Of a DNA stretch of 10,587 bases, positions 1-6,487 are shown piece after piece. Numbering within the stretch: position 1 is the stretch's first letter; every line of letters starts with the position of its first letter. The notes below the pieces were generated by a model. It saw nothing but the letters and a program-made list of their open reading frames with translations, was not told where the DNA came from and made no database searches. The translations under genes and the position numbers were made by a program. The stretch spans positions 1-10,587 of the forward strand of contig JAGLZJ010000019.1 of the NCBI GenBank assembly GCA_023131555.1. Direction: 5' to 3'. Source of the DNA: Candidatus Bathyarchaeota archaeon (GTDB lineage Archaea > Thermoproteota > Bathyarchaeia > Bathyarchaeales > SOJC01).

Positions 1-1198
1 CAGCAAAGGATTTTGACCTCTGCAACACCTCAGCTCTCGTCCTTTCTTCAGAAATCACAGAGCATAATGGTTCTCCCGCTTCGATTACCACGCCAGGGAG
101 AGGAGTGTCTGCAACGAAAGGCCTTTGGAGTGCTGGAGCCGATGAACGGTGATGAGCGTATAATATCAGTCGAGTACAGAACTTCTGGATTGTACTTCGC
201 TGAAATGACGGCAGGGTCTTCTGAATGCAAGCTTTCAGGTGAGCCTCGACGAGGTTGATTCCAAGTACACGTTCAACACATTCCAAGGTTCCTTGGAACC
301 GCGGGTTCACTTCCAAGACATAAGGTTCAAGGTCTTCCGATAGCACTACGTCCACTCCGTTTGACCCAGTTAGATGGAAGCGTGATCCAATTTTCCCGAC
401 TATGTCCTCGCAAACACTCTTGACATGCCCATAGGATAGCCCAAGATCTGCAGGAACAACATTTCCACAGTAACCAAATTCTTCTTTTTGTCCAGCTTCT
501 GAAAGACCATACAATTGCTCATTAATAGTCAGAACCTCCGTCGATTCTTGAGAGGCAATGAAGGAGATGCTGGCAGGCAGTCCGCTTATGAATTCTTGGA
601 TTAAAACACCGCCGTAGTCTCGGATTATCCTTTCGGAGGTTCCCCTGAGCCCTCTTTTGTCAGTCAGTTTTCTGATCCCTGATCCCCCAAAGCCTGTCGG
701 CGGTTTCACCACAATCGGATAACGAAGATCTTTGGCAACTCGCTTTGCGTCTTCCACGCTCTGGACGAATTCCGTTTCAGGGTATGTGAGACCTAACCTT
801 CTGAGTTCTTTGAAGAACTCAATCCTGTTCCGAACCTTCGAAATGATCGCAGGATTGTTGCCGATGATCGGAGTCTTACGATGAAGTTTGGCGAGAATAT
901 CATGTGAATCTTCCATTCCAGAAGCCAGCAAGCAACCGTCCAACTCATGCGCCTCCTGTAGCTTTTCCACGAGGGCGAGAATGGCATCTGGAGAGAAGCC
1001 GGTCCCCAGAATTCCACAGGATCTTCCAGCTTCCTGCTTCTGGATTGAGAGGCTTTCTTTGCAGACAGATCTCAGATCGATGTCGCCGAAGTAATCCGCA
1101 CCAAAGACCGTGTATCCTGCACGATATGTGGACTTAGCAAGTGCTGAACAGTCCACTCCGACAACCAGAAGACTCTGAATCTGCTTATTGGGCCTCAA
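1..1198 (-). CDS. ATP-grasp ligase, COG2232-like (3' end outside window)
   Basis: The minus strand is open without a stop for 399 codons from a TTG at 1196-1198 to the window edge. An in-frame TAA lies at 1226-1228 and there is no ATG or GTG between it and the TTG, so TTG is the only usual start. The N-terminus (residues 10-40: LLVVGVDCSALAKS, then AGY, then DYFGDID) looks like the pre-ATP-grasp Rossmann-like domain. The ATP-grasp core follows: IVVKPP with K165, the glycine loop GFGGSG at 169-174, QEF with E201, D283, and EVNPRF at 295-301 with E296 and N298 as expected metal ligands. The FQGTLE run after it and the end VADTPLPGVVIEAGEP resemble archaeal COG2232 'predicted ATP-dependent carboligases'. 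ATP-grasp enzymes join a carboxylate to an amine or thiol through an acyl-phosphate; the substrate here is unknown. Cytoplasmic; divergent from archease. Fold: confident. Exact family: from memory, moderate. Confidence 0.85.
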   Translation of the reverse strand, partial: MRPNKQIQSLLVVGVDCSALAKSTYRAGYTVFGADYFGDIDLRSVCKESLSIQKQEAGRSCGILGTGFSPDAILALVEKLQEAHELDGCLLASGMEDSHDILAKLHRKTPIIGNNPAIISKVRNRIEFFKELRRLGLTYPETEFVQSVEDAKRVAKDLRYPIVVKPPTGFGGSGIRKLTDKRGLRGTSERIIRDYGGVLIQEFISGLPASISFIASQESTEVLTINEQLYGLSEAGQKEEFGYCGNVVPADLGLSYGHVKSVCEDIVGKIGSRFHLTGSNGVDVVLSEDLEPYVLEVNPRFQGTLECVERVLGINLVEAHLKACIQKTLPSFQRSTIQKFCTRLILYAHHRSSAPALQRPFVADTPLPGVVIEAGEPLCSVISEERTRAEVLQRSKSFA

Positions 1199-1268
1199 TT
1201 CCTTCTTCGATCCATTGGCTTGAGCTTAGCAATACCCCCGTAGGCTTATTTCAATGTCGCAGGCTAAT

Positions 1269-1284
1269 AGTATACACGTATAGT
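1269..1284. promoter_or_regulatory. A/T-rich imperfect palindrome in divergent promoter region
   Basis: AGTATACACGTATAGT matches its own reverse complement at 12 of 16 positions. It lies near the middle of the 156-base space between the ATP-grasp start (1198) and the likely archease start (1355). It could contain TATA elements for both directions or an operator for a dimeric regulator. The distance to either start (about 70 bases) is longer than a typical archaeal TATA-to-start spacing with a short leader, so the call is weak. Confidence 0.2.
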
Positions 1285-1341
1285 GAAGATGTGATAGCGC
1301 ATTGCCAAAGTCAAATCTCAACCTCCCCGTGGGTAAGCAAA

Positions 1342-1345
1342 GAGG
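1342..1345 (+). promoter_or_regulatory. Candidate Shine-Dalgarno site for archease CTG start
   Basis: GAGG, inside AGAGGGAA, sits 9 bases upstream of the CTG at 1355-1357. It matches part of the archaeal GGAGGTGA consensus. It is the only purine-rich block between the in-frame stop (TAA at 1334-1336) and the first conserved archease residues, so it points to initiation at the CTG. Confidence 0.45.
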
Positions 1346-1354
1346 GAATCCAAG

Positions 1355-1789
1355 CTGAAGCCAAGCAAATTCAAATATCTTGATCATACAGCCGACATTT
1401 TCGTTGAAGCATACGGCAATACCCTTGAAACTGCTTTCGAAAACGCGGCTTTGGCAATGTTTGAATTGATGACTGACACTAAGATGGTTGCCCCAGAAGC
1501 TAAAGAAGCTATTGAAGTTGAAGGAAGCGACGAATTGGCGCTGTTGTACAATTGGCTGGAAGCCCTTCTTGTGAGATTCGAAGTTTCAAACATGCTTTAT
1601 TCGAAATTCGAAATGGAACAGATAGTGAAGTCTCCAAAAGGCTTTCGGTTGAAAGCAACAATCCAAGGAGAGAAGTTTGATCCCCAGAGACATTCGCAGA
1701 AGACTGGGATAAAAGCCGTTACTTACCACGAGATGAAAATTGATATGAAACCTAAGAGGGTGATAGTAAAGTTCCTTCTAGACATCTGA
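1355..1789 (+). CDS. Archease (RtcB tRNA-ligase cofactor), likely CTG start
   Basis: Archease stimulates the RNA ligase RtcB in tRNA splicing by speeding formation of its guanylated intermediate; it acts in the cytoplasm. The start of the protein reads KFKYLDHTADIFVEAYG, with the family's DHTAD motif and its conserved acidic residues, then the ENAALAMFELMTD helix. The end shows KAVTYHEMKI and the terminal VKFLLDI, both typical of archease. From CTG at 1355 the product is 144 residues, the usual family length of about 140. The frame has a TAA at 1334-1336 and no ATG, GTG or TTG before the DHTAD motif. The first conventional start is TTG at 1451, which would drop about 32 conserved residues including that motif. 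CTG has a GAGG site at suitable spacing, so I choose it. No RtcB is in view. Family call very secure; start codon inferred. Confidence 0.93.
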   Translation: MKPSKFKYLDHTADIFVEAYGNTLETAFENAALAMFELMTDTKMVAPEAKEAIEVEGSDELALLYNWLEALLVRFEVSNMLYSKFEMEQIVKSPKGFRLKATIQGEKFDPQRHSQKTGIKAVTYHEMKIDMKPKRVIVKFLLDI

Positions 1790-1822
1790 TTTGAAAAGCG
1801 GATGTCGCCTGCGCAGAGAGGA

Positions 1823-2020
1823 CTATTGAGGTTTCGCTAAGATCATTACTGATCCTAAGATTATCAACACTAATCCACCTGTTGCGAAGAGTGCTTGAAA
1901 CGTTAAACGCGGACTTGTAACAGTGTTGTAAACAAGCATTACACCTATTATTAGGATGAGGATGGCGAAGAGCTTCTCCGCAATTGTGAACCCTAATGGA
2001 ATCTCCGTTGTTCGGCTCAT
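1823..2020 (-). CDS. Small two-helix membrane protein of unknown function
   Basis: A 65-residue protein from an ATG. I do not recognise a named family. It has two hydrophobic stretches: roughly residues 15-33 (EKLFAILILIIGVMLVYN) and 42-61 (QALFATGGLVLIILGSVMIL), joined by a short polar turn (TVTSPR). This suggests a helical hairpin in the membrane with short polar ends. No signal-peptidase motif, cysteines or catalytic residues are seen. No good Shine-Dalgarno site precedes the ATG. It follows top6A by 65 bases on the same strand and is convergent with archease (33-base gap), so it may be the last gene of the Topo VI transcript or have its own promoter (see 2066-2076). The even hydrophobic pattern with charged ends makes a real gene likely. 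Confidence 0.7.
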   Translation of the reverse strand: MSRTTEIPLGFTIAEKLFAILILIIGVMLVYNTVTSPRLTFQALFATGGLVLIILGSVMILAKPQ

Positions 2021-2065
2021 GCTGAGACGCTTCTGTAATGAAGGTTACATATGGTTGACTTAGCG

Positions 2066-2076
2066 CTATTAAAATC
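2066..2076 (-). promoter_or_regulatory. Possible TATA element upstream of the small membrane gene
   Basis: The minus strand carries GATTTTAATAG about 47 bases upstream of the ATG at 2020 and just after the top6A stop codon. It could serve as a TATA box for the small gene, or its T-run could help end top6A transcription. The sequence alone does not decide between these. Confidence 0.2.
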
Positions 2077-2085
2077 TTCTTCAGA

Positions 2086-3180
2086 TTAATCTGCTTCGAG
2101 TTTTGCAGGGAGATATTCGTCTACGATGTAAGTGAGTCCGTAGCGACTGAAGGCTTCCTGTTCAGCTTTTTTCCCGATTTTCATGAAGGTTTTGATTTCT
2201 CGCTGCCACAGCTTCTCTTTGTAGCGGGGATCTCTCTGCAATTCATGAAGGCGTTTCACATCTCTTTCTGTGAGTGGGATACTGGGCAATTTGTAGCTTT
2301 GAATGTCTGTTGCCCACACTCCGCTCCATTTAGCATCAGGTGTAGTCAAGTCGCGTATATGTGCAGCGTTGGCGGATCCTGAGATGATGACCATCGCAAT
2401 GTGCATCCCCCAAGGGTCGCCGTCTGTCAAAATATAAACGGGCAATTCAAGCTCCTTATTGAGTCTACGTATGAAGTGACGTGTTGCGCGCGGAGCTTGT
2501 CCTGCTGTCAGTACAAGCAGGGCGTTGTGTTTCGTGTGCACGTTTTCTTCTATGAACCTCGTGAAGAGTCCGCCTTTCTCAATAGCAATGACTTTGTTTG
2601 CGCTAGTCTTGACAAACTCGCTGTAGGTTAGAGCTGGACCCACCATCAGTCCATCTGGATGTGACGTGAGATTCATCCTTCGCCCTTCGTAACCAGGTAC
2701 AGTGTACTCTATTGTTAGATCACCAAACACGGCCGAGCGTTCTTCGGGAAAAATATTAAATTCCTCTCTTGCAGAGCCTGTGACAGTCTCCAAGTCGATT
2801 ATTACGTTGTCTGATTCGGATTGATCTTTGAAGGACATTTCGTAGGCTTGGGCTGAGTAGTAGACATCACGGAGTGTGGATGTTTTCCTGTTAGTGGCAA
2901 GGTGATGAGCGAAGAACGCGGTCCAAACAAGCTGCGAAAGTGGGCGGATGTGACGGATATTTCGAGCGCTTCTTTTGACTCTTCTGTCTCCTAGTATGTA
3001 TTGACGGAGCTTCGGGCTGTATATAATGTTCTCTATGGATCGACTTGGCATGGTGATCCAAGGGAACTCGTTCTGCGTCATTTGAGTATAGAGGGTTTCA
3101 CCGAAGTCCACTAGCCTAGTGGCAGCCTCTTTCTTCTTCTCAATGGCTGAATAATCAGTCGTCTGTTTTTTTTCTGTCAA
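2086..3180 (-). CDS. top6A: DNA topoisomerase VI subunit A (Spo11-like)
   Basis: This is the DNA-cleaving subunit of type IIB topoisomerase VI, an A2B2 enzyme that passes one duplex through a double-strand break to relax supercoils and separate DNA. The 364 residues match the family length. The winged-helix (5Y-CAP) region holds TLRDVYY at 102-108; the second tyrosine, Y108, aligns with the catalytic tyrosine of Spo11/TopVIA. The Toprim domain shows IEKGG with E201 and DGDPWG at 253-258, where D253 and D255 are the expected magnesium ligands. The start is TTG at 3178-3180: an in-frame TGA lies just upstream, and GTGA at 3187-3190 is a well-spaced Shine-Dalgarno site. The start lies inside the end of top6B, so the two are probably translationally coupled, giving balanced subunits. 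Codons 3-5 form an A8 run. Function is certain. Confidence 0.97.
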   Translation of the reverse strand: MTEKKQTTDYSAIEKKKEAATRLVDFGETLYTQMTQNEFPWITMPSRSIENIIYSPKLRQYILGDRRVKRSARNIRHIRPLSQLVWTAFFAHHLATNRKTSTLRDVYYSAQAYEMSFKDQSESDNVIIDLETVTGSAREEFNIFPEERSAVFGDLTIEYTVPGYEGRRMNLTSHPDGLMVGPALTYSEFVKTSANKVIAIEKGGLFTRFIEENVHTKHNALLVLTAGQAPRATRHFIRRLNKELELPVYILTDGDPWGMHIAMVIISGSANAAHIRDLTTPDAKWSGVWATDIQSYKLPSIPLTERDVKRLHELQRDPRYKEKLWQREIKTFMKIGKKAEQEAFSRYGLTYIVDEYLPAKLEAD

Positions 3181-4681
3181 CTTTTCTCACACTCAATAGC
3201 AGTTTCTCAATATCGGGTTCTTCTTCCCTCCCAGCTAATTCTGTTGTGAACTTGGCGATTTTAGGGAGGTACTTTGAGAATATGTTTAAACGCCGCTTTT
3301 CCTTTGCAACATGCTCTCGTTTAGAGAGAAAGCGTTTGAGTCGTCTGGCAACGTCTCGTATGCCATTGAGGACCTCCCTTTTGATCTCAGGTCTATCTGC
3401 TATGAACTCTTTTCCTACGGTCTTATACGGGATCTTAGTGCTACATATGTGAACTAGTACGGCAATAGGCATGTCTTGGGAAGCTTTGTATCGGCGCCAG
3501 TTGAAGCTTTTAACAACTCGAAACGAGACATCGCTGGCTTCATCATAGAGAAGTGGAATGCGGTTGGCAAAGCGATACAGAATGAAATCTCCTCTCTTCG
3601 GGATCTCTCCTCCATAGGCCATTGCAGTTTCCACTATGAATGGGTGGCCAGCATAGGTTGATGGTTTGCGCTGGCAGACCGCGGTGAATTCAGGCTTAAG
3701 CGCTTTCAGTATTCCAGCTTTGAGCAAATCTTCTCCCAACGGGGAAAGACAACTAGCGCTTGGAGGCCTGAAGTCTTCATATCGCTTCATCATGTGAACC
3801 AGTTTCACGATCTCTTGCGGATTCAGCTTCCTAGGGTTCTTTTTCGGAGATATATCTGCGAATTCAATGAATCGTTTGGCTATGTTCTCACTGATTCGGT
3901 GGAAGTGAGATTTCATGAAATCTAGCATGTTATTATGCGGTGTCACTCGAACAAGCCGTTTGACCTTTTCTACATCCACTCCATAAGGGTGAGGTAACGT
4001 TTCCTTTGGAGGAGAAGGCATCTTAGTGGTAACGCGTGTGAACTTGTATAGGCGTCCTTTGGGATCTACAAAAGTGATGTTTGCGTAAGGATTTACGAGG
4101 GCTGTCTGTTTGAAGTAATCCAGAATCTTTGGCATGGCGCGATAATAATCACCTTCCAAACTGAACTCGACTATTGTTCCATGCCATCGATCTCTATTCA
4201 GCAGAATTCTCCGCTCTAAGATTACTGGTTTGTTTCTCTGAATGTCGACCATTATGCGATACTTGTAGACCTTTGAGGAGGCCGTGCTTGAAATGATCTG
4301 TGCTGGTTTGTGAGTAGTTATCTGACCGTAGAGAACTGCCATCGTGCCGCCCAAGCCGAAAGTTCCCCTGGATTGCTTAAGTTTGTATTTCGACCCGAAG
4401 AGTACTTGGCCGAAAGCGGAGGGAATATGGCGCGAGGTGATTCCTGATCCGTTATCTTGAACCCTCAGCAAGTATGTTCCAGGCGTAGAGTCTTGTTCGT
4501 CCGATAAGCGAACGTAGATGTTGGGGGGTACAGCGAATGCTTCAGCAGCGTCAAGAGAGTTCTCAACGAGTTCCCTTATTGCGGCGAATATGGCGCGGGA
4601 TGGATTTGTGAAACCAGCTATTTCGCGGTTTCGATAGAAGAAGTCTGCTGGGCTTATCTCTTCAAATGTTTGGCTTGCCAT
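3155..4681 (-). CDS. top6B: DNA topoisomerase VI subunit B (GHKL ATPase)
   Basis: This is the ATPase subunit of topoisomerase VI; ATP binding dimerises it and gates strand passage by subunit A. The N-terminal GHKL domain shows ELVENSLDA (E37 and N41, the expected catalytic Glu and magnesium-binding Asn), DNGSG at 76-80 and GTFGLGG at 106-112. A helix-two-turn-helix domain is expected around 225-310. The transducer domain follows, with KIPYKTVGKEF at 416-426; the GK at 423-424 is the likely switch lysine. The protein ends soon after the transducer at 508 residues, so it lacks the extra C-terminal Ig-like domain seen in some euryarchaeal homologues. The ATG has a GGAG site 7 bases upstream and an A/T-rich promoter. 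It overlaps top6A by 26 bases, and its last codons share the A8 run at 3166-3173. Confidence 0.97.
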   Translation of the reverse strand: MASQTFEEISPADFFYRNREIAGFTNPSRAIFAAIRELVENSLDAAEAFAVPPNIYVRLSDEQDSTPGTYLLRVQDNGSGITSRHIPSAFGQVLFGSKYKLKQSRGTFGLGGTMAVLYGQITTHKPAQIISSTASSKVYKYRIMVDIQRNKPVILERRILLNRDRWHGTIVEFSLEGDYYRAMPKILDYFKQTALVNPYANITFVDPKGRLYKFTRVTTKMPSPPKETLPHPYGVDVEKVKRLVRVTPHNNMLDFMKSHFHRISENIAKRFIEFADISPKKNPRKLNPQEIVKLVHMMKRYEDFRPPSASCLSPLGEDLLKAGILKALKPEFTAVCQRKPSTYAGHPFIVETAMAYGGEIPKRGDFILYRFANRIPLLYDEASDVSFRVVKSFNWRRYKASQDMPIAVLVHICSTKIPYKTVGKEFIADRPEIKREVLNGIRDVARRLKRFLSKREHVAKEKRRLNIFSKYLPKIAKFTTELAGREEEPDIEKLLLSVRKVDRKKTDD

Positions 4682-4727
4682 CCCGCTTCTCCAGACTTAT
4701 GCGTTTCGAGTCGTATATGTTGTAGGA

Positions 4728-4750
4728 TGCATAAATTATATTTTTTTAAG
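4728..4750 (-). promoter_or_regulatory. top6B: Probable BRE/TATA promoter of top6B-top6A
   Basis: On the minus strand CTTAAAAAAATATAATTTAT is a long A/T-rich block ending about 50 bases before the top6B ATG. It is the strongest TATA-like element in the window and would place transcription start in a short leader that includes the GGAG site at 4689-4692. It suggests that Topo VI can be transcribed separately from the KH/RIO1/aIF2-beta genes, although no clear terminator separates them. Confidence 0.5.
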
Positions 4751-4779
4751 CATCGCTGCGCGCTGAGCGGTTTCGTAGG

Positions 4780-5361
4780 TTATAATGTTTCGTAGGGTCT
4801 CTTCCAGAGCTCAATTTTCTTCTTTTTTAACTCTCTTCTCTTGGCGTGAAGAAACCTGTAGACCGATGTGTGGAGTCTGCCTTTGATGAACATTACAGCC
4901 GCTTGCTTGGCGATTGAGGATTCTTCAATTGCTCCAATGATGCTTACTGTATGACCACTAACTGATACTTTAGTTTCGGTGAGTTCTTCAATGACTTTTC
5001 TGGTTTTACCTTTCGCGCCAATTATCCTTCCGCTTAATCGCTTAATGTCAGATTCAGATTTTCCCACGTAGTCTCGGAGATCAATGATCGTCAACACGGC
5101 TTCATCATCATATAGAAGCCTCTGAGCATTCTCCGGAGAGAACCCTCGTCCTATTGATAAAGCGACTTCCTTTGCTCGGAACAGCATAGATGGATCAGCG
5201 GCGGTAGTAGCTAGGCTCACTTGAACATCGCCACTATCGCTGTCAATATCTAATCTGACACCCAACTTCTTCTCAATTAGCCGTTTCGTTGACGCGTTAG
5301 GTCCGATGAGAACCGCTATTCGGTTCTTTGGGATTTTCACGAAAGTGCTAGGTTGCGTCAT
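4780..5361 (-). CDS. KH-domain RNA-binding protein, Pno1/Dim2-like
   Basis: Archaeal relative of eukaryotic Pno1/Dim2, which binds the 3' end of pre-16S/18S rRNA during small-subunit maturation. The 193 residues hold two KH domains. The first (about 6-75) starts FVKIPKNRIAVLIGPNAS and has lost the second glycine of the GxxG loop. The second (about 105-165) has GRIIGAKGKT with an intact loop, G115 to G118, then RKVIEELTETKVSVSG. The tail from about 160 (GRLHTSVYRFLHAKRRELKKKK) is strongly basic, as expected for rRNA contact. The ATG at 5359-5361 lies within the last codons of RIO1 (14-base overlap), so the two are probably co-translated. In eukaryotes both Pno1 and Rio1 act late in small-subunit assembly, which fits the pairing. 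Family secure; the archaeal role is inferred by homology. Confidence 0.93.
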   Translation of the reverse strand: MTQPSTFVKIPKNRIAVLIGPNASTKRLIEKKLGVRLDIDSDSGDVQVSLATTAADPSMLFRAKEVALSIGRGFSPENAQRLLYDDEAVLTIIDLRDYVGKSESDIKRLSGRIIGAKGKTRKVIEELTETKVSVSGHTVSIIGAIEESSIAKQAAVMFIKGRLHTSVYRFLHAKRRELKKKKIELWKRPYETL

Positions 5362-6169
5362 CTTCTACAATCGTCCGGTAGATTTCTTCAGGTGACAAAA
5401 CTTCCACACCTAGCTTTTTGAAGTATCTATGGAGGTTCACCAAGTCACGCTTCAGAAACATACTCGCCATCGGGTGGGAGAGAAGCACTGATTGGGCCAT
5501 GTCAAACAAGACTGGTTTATTCCTCCACATCATGACGTTGTATTCACTTAAGTCGCCATGTACAAGCTCCACTTTCGTATAGAGTCGCTTCACAAACTCT
5601 AAGAGCGCGTCGTAAACCAGGCGGGGTTTCTTAGGTGGATTGTCTTTCAGCTTCAAGGCAGGGTTCCCATTTTTCCCTATGAATTTCATGACCAGCACGT
5701 TTCCCTCCAAAGCGATGGGGCGTGGGACTCTTACTTTCGCTTTCAGGGCTAGGTGCAAGTTCTTGTATTCTTTCAACGCCCATGCATAAACAAGTGATCG
5801 CGTATCACGTTTCACATGAGTGAATCGAGGATCACCCTCGATGTATCGAAGTTTACCTTTCTTGAATTCAGACGCCACCGTCAAGTAAATCTTGATGGCT
5901 AGCTCGTTCCCATCCTTGTCTTTTCCCCAGTAGACTCTGGCTTCCTTTCCAGCCTTCACGGTGCCGTAGATTTCATCTATTACGCCTTTATTCAAGAAAC
6001 GGTACACGATCATAAGGGTAGACTTGTCGAAGACCTCCTCCATCACTCTTCGTTCAGATGAGAAATCCTTACGTAGTAGCAACTGTTCGCGTTCATAACG
6101 CTGCTCTTTACGAGCGAGTCGCTTCATAGCTCTTTTCTTGGACAGTAGTCTTCCACTCCAAGATCTCAT
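5348..6169 (-). CDS. rio1: RIO1-family atypical protein kinase/ATPase
   Basis: RIO1 is an atypical kinase/ATPase that acts on the small ribosomal subunit at the end of its maturation. The N-terminal part (1-60) is basic and helical, leading to the VYRFLNKG segment. The nucleotide loop is GTVKAGKEARVYWG at 69-82, with the ATP-binding lysine in AIKIY (K93). The catalytic loop is HGDLSEYN at 204-211 (D206, N211), and the metal-binding aspartate is in LFDMAQS (D223), both hallmark RIO1 sequences. At 273 residues it has the usual archaeal length without the long C-terminal tail of eukaryotic Rio1. The ATG directly follows the DUF424 TAA (TAAATG, no spacing), and its 3' end overlaps the KH gene by 14 bases, so all three are probably one transcript. 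Confidence 0.96.
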   Translation of the reverse strand: MRSWSGRLLSKKRAMKRLARKEQRYEREQLLLRKDFSSERRVMEEVFDKSTLMIVYRFLNKGVIDEIYGTVKAGKEARVYWGKDKDGNELAIKIYLTVASEFKKGKLRYIEGDPRFTHVKRDTRSLVYAWALKEYKNLHLALKAKVRVPRPIALEGNVLVMKFIGKNGNPALKLKDNPPKKPRLVYDALLEFVKRLYTKVELVHGDLSEYNVMMWRNKPVLFDMAQSVLLSHPMASMFLKRDLVNLHRYFKKLGVEVLSPEEIYRTIVEDDAT

Positions 6170-6466
6170 TTACATCTTGACGATCTGTGCGTGCAGAGCT
6201 GAACCGATTTCTAGAACTGCATCTGGATGTACTAAGCCTAGCTTAATGGCCTTCTTCACAATTCTTGATCCAACTATGTTCACGACGGTTGATTTTTTAA
6301 TCAAATCGATGGCTTCTTCAGCGCTTACAAGTGGACCCTTGTAGAATTTCTCACTCACGTGAAAGGAAGCTTGACCGCTCTTTAGGGTTCTGCCCAAGAG
6401 TGCTGGTTCGCAGATTGCCAGTAGGACGGTTTTCCCTCGTTTCTGGAGACGTATGTATACATTCAC
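6170..6466 (-). CDS. DUF424 (COG2412) archaeal conserved protein
   Basis: A 98-residue protein that matches the archaeal DUF424 family as I know it: VYIRLQKRGKTVLLAICEPALLGRTL at the start, then VSEKFYKGPLVSAEEAIDLI, a central VVNIVGSRIVKKAIKLGLV, and an end IGSALHAQIVKM. Its biochemical role is not established. Constant neighbours in translation and ribosome assembly suggest a link to RNA or the ribosome (inference). The start is GTG at 6464-6466; no ATG exists before the conserved core, and the upstream sequence is purine-rich (GAAGAGAAG) but not a strong Shine-Dalgarno site. It follows aIF2-beta after 21 bases and abuts RIO1 without a gap. Confidence 0.88.
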   Translation of the reverse strand: MNVYIRLQKRGKTVLLAICEPALLGRTLKSGQASFHVSEKFYKGPLVSAEEAIDLIKKSTVVNIVGSRIVKKAIKLGLVHPDAVLEIGSALHAQIVKM

Positions 6467-6487
6467 AGGTTCTTCTCTTCTATGAGT

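Noticed and set aside
13..258. Short open frames on both strands at 13-258 and 48-230, and others at 793-1137.
   Set aside because: They are out-of-frame with the long ATP-grasp gene on the minus strand, whose hallmarks cover the same bases.
1141..1383. An 80-codon plus-strand open frame spanning the divergent region and the archease start.
   Set aside because: GTG start, no recognisable motif, and it runs in a different frame into the conserved archease N-terminus; the archease frame explains the DNA better.
1451..1789. Archease starting at TTG 1451 (112 residues).
   Set aside because: It would lack the DHTAD motif and first strand, which are encoded in the same frame just upstream.
4682..4779. 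T7 run at 4741-4747 on the plus strand as a terminator for the KH gene.
   Set aside because: The KH gene is on the minus strand, where this is an A-run; it is better explained as part of the top6B promoter.
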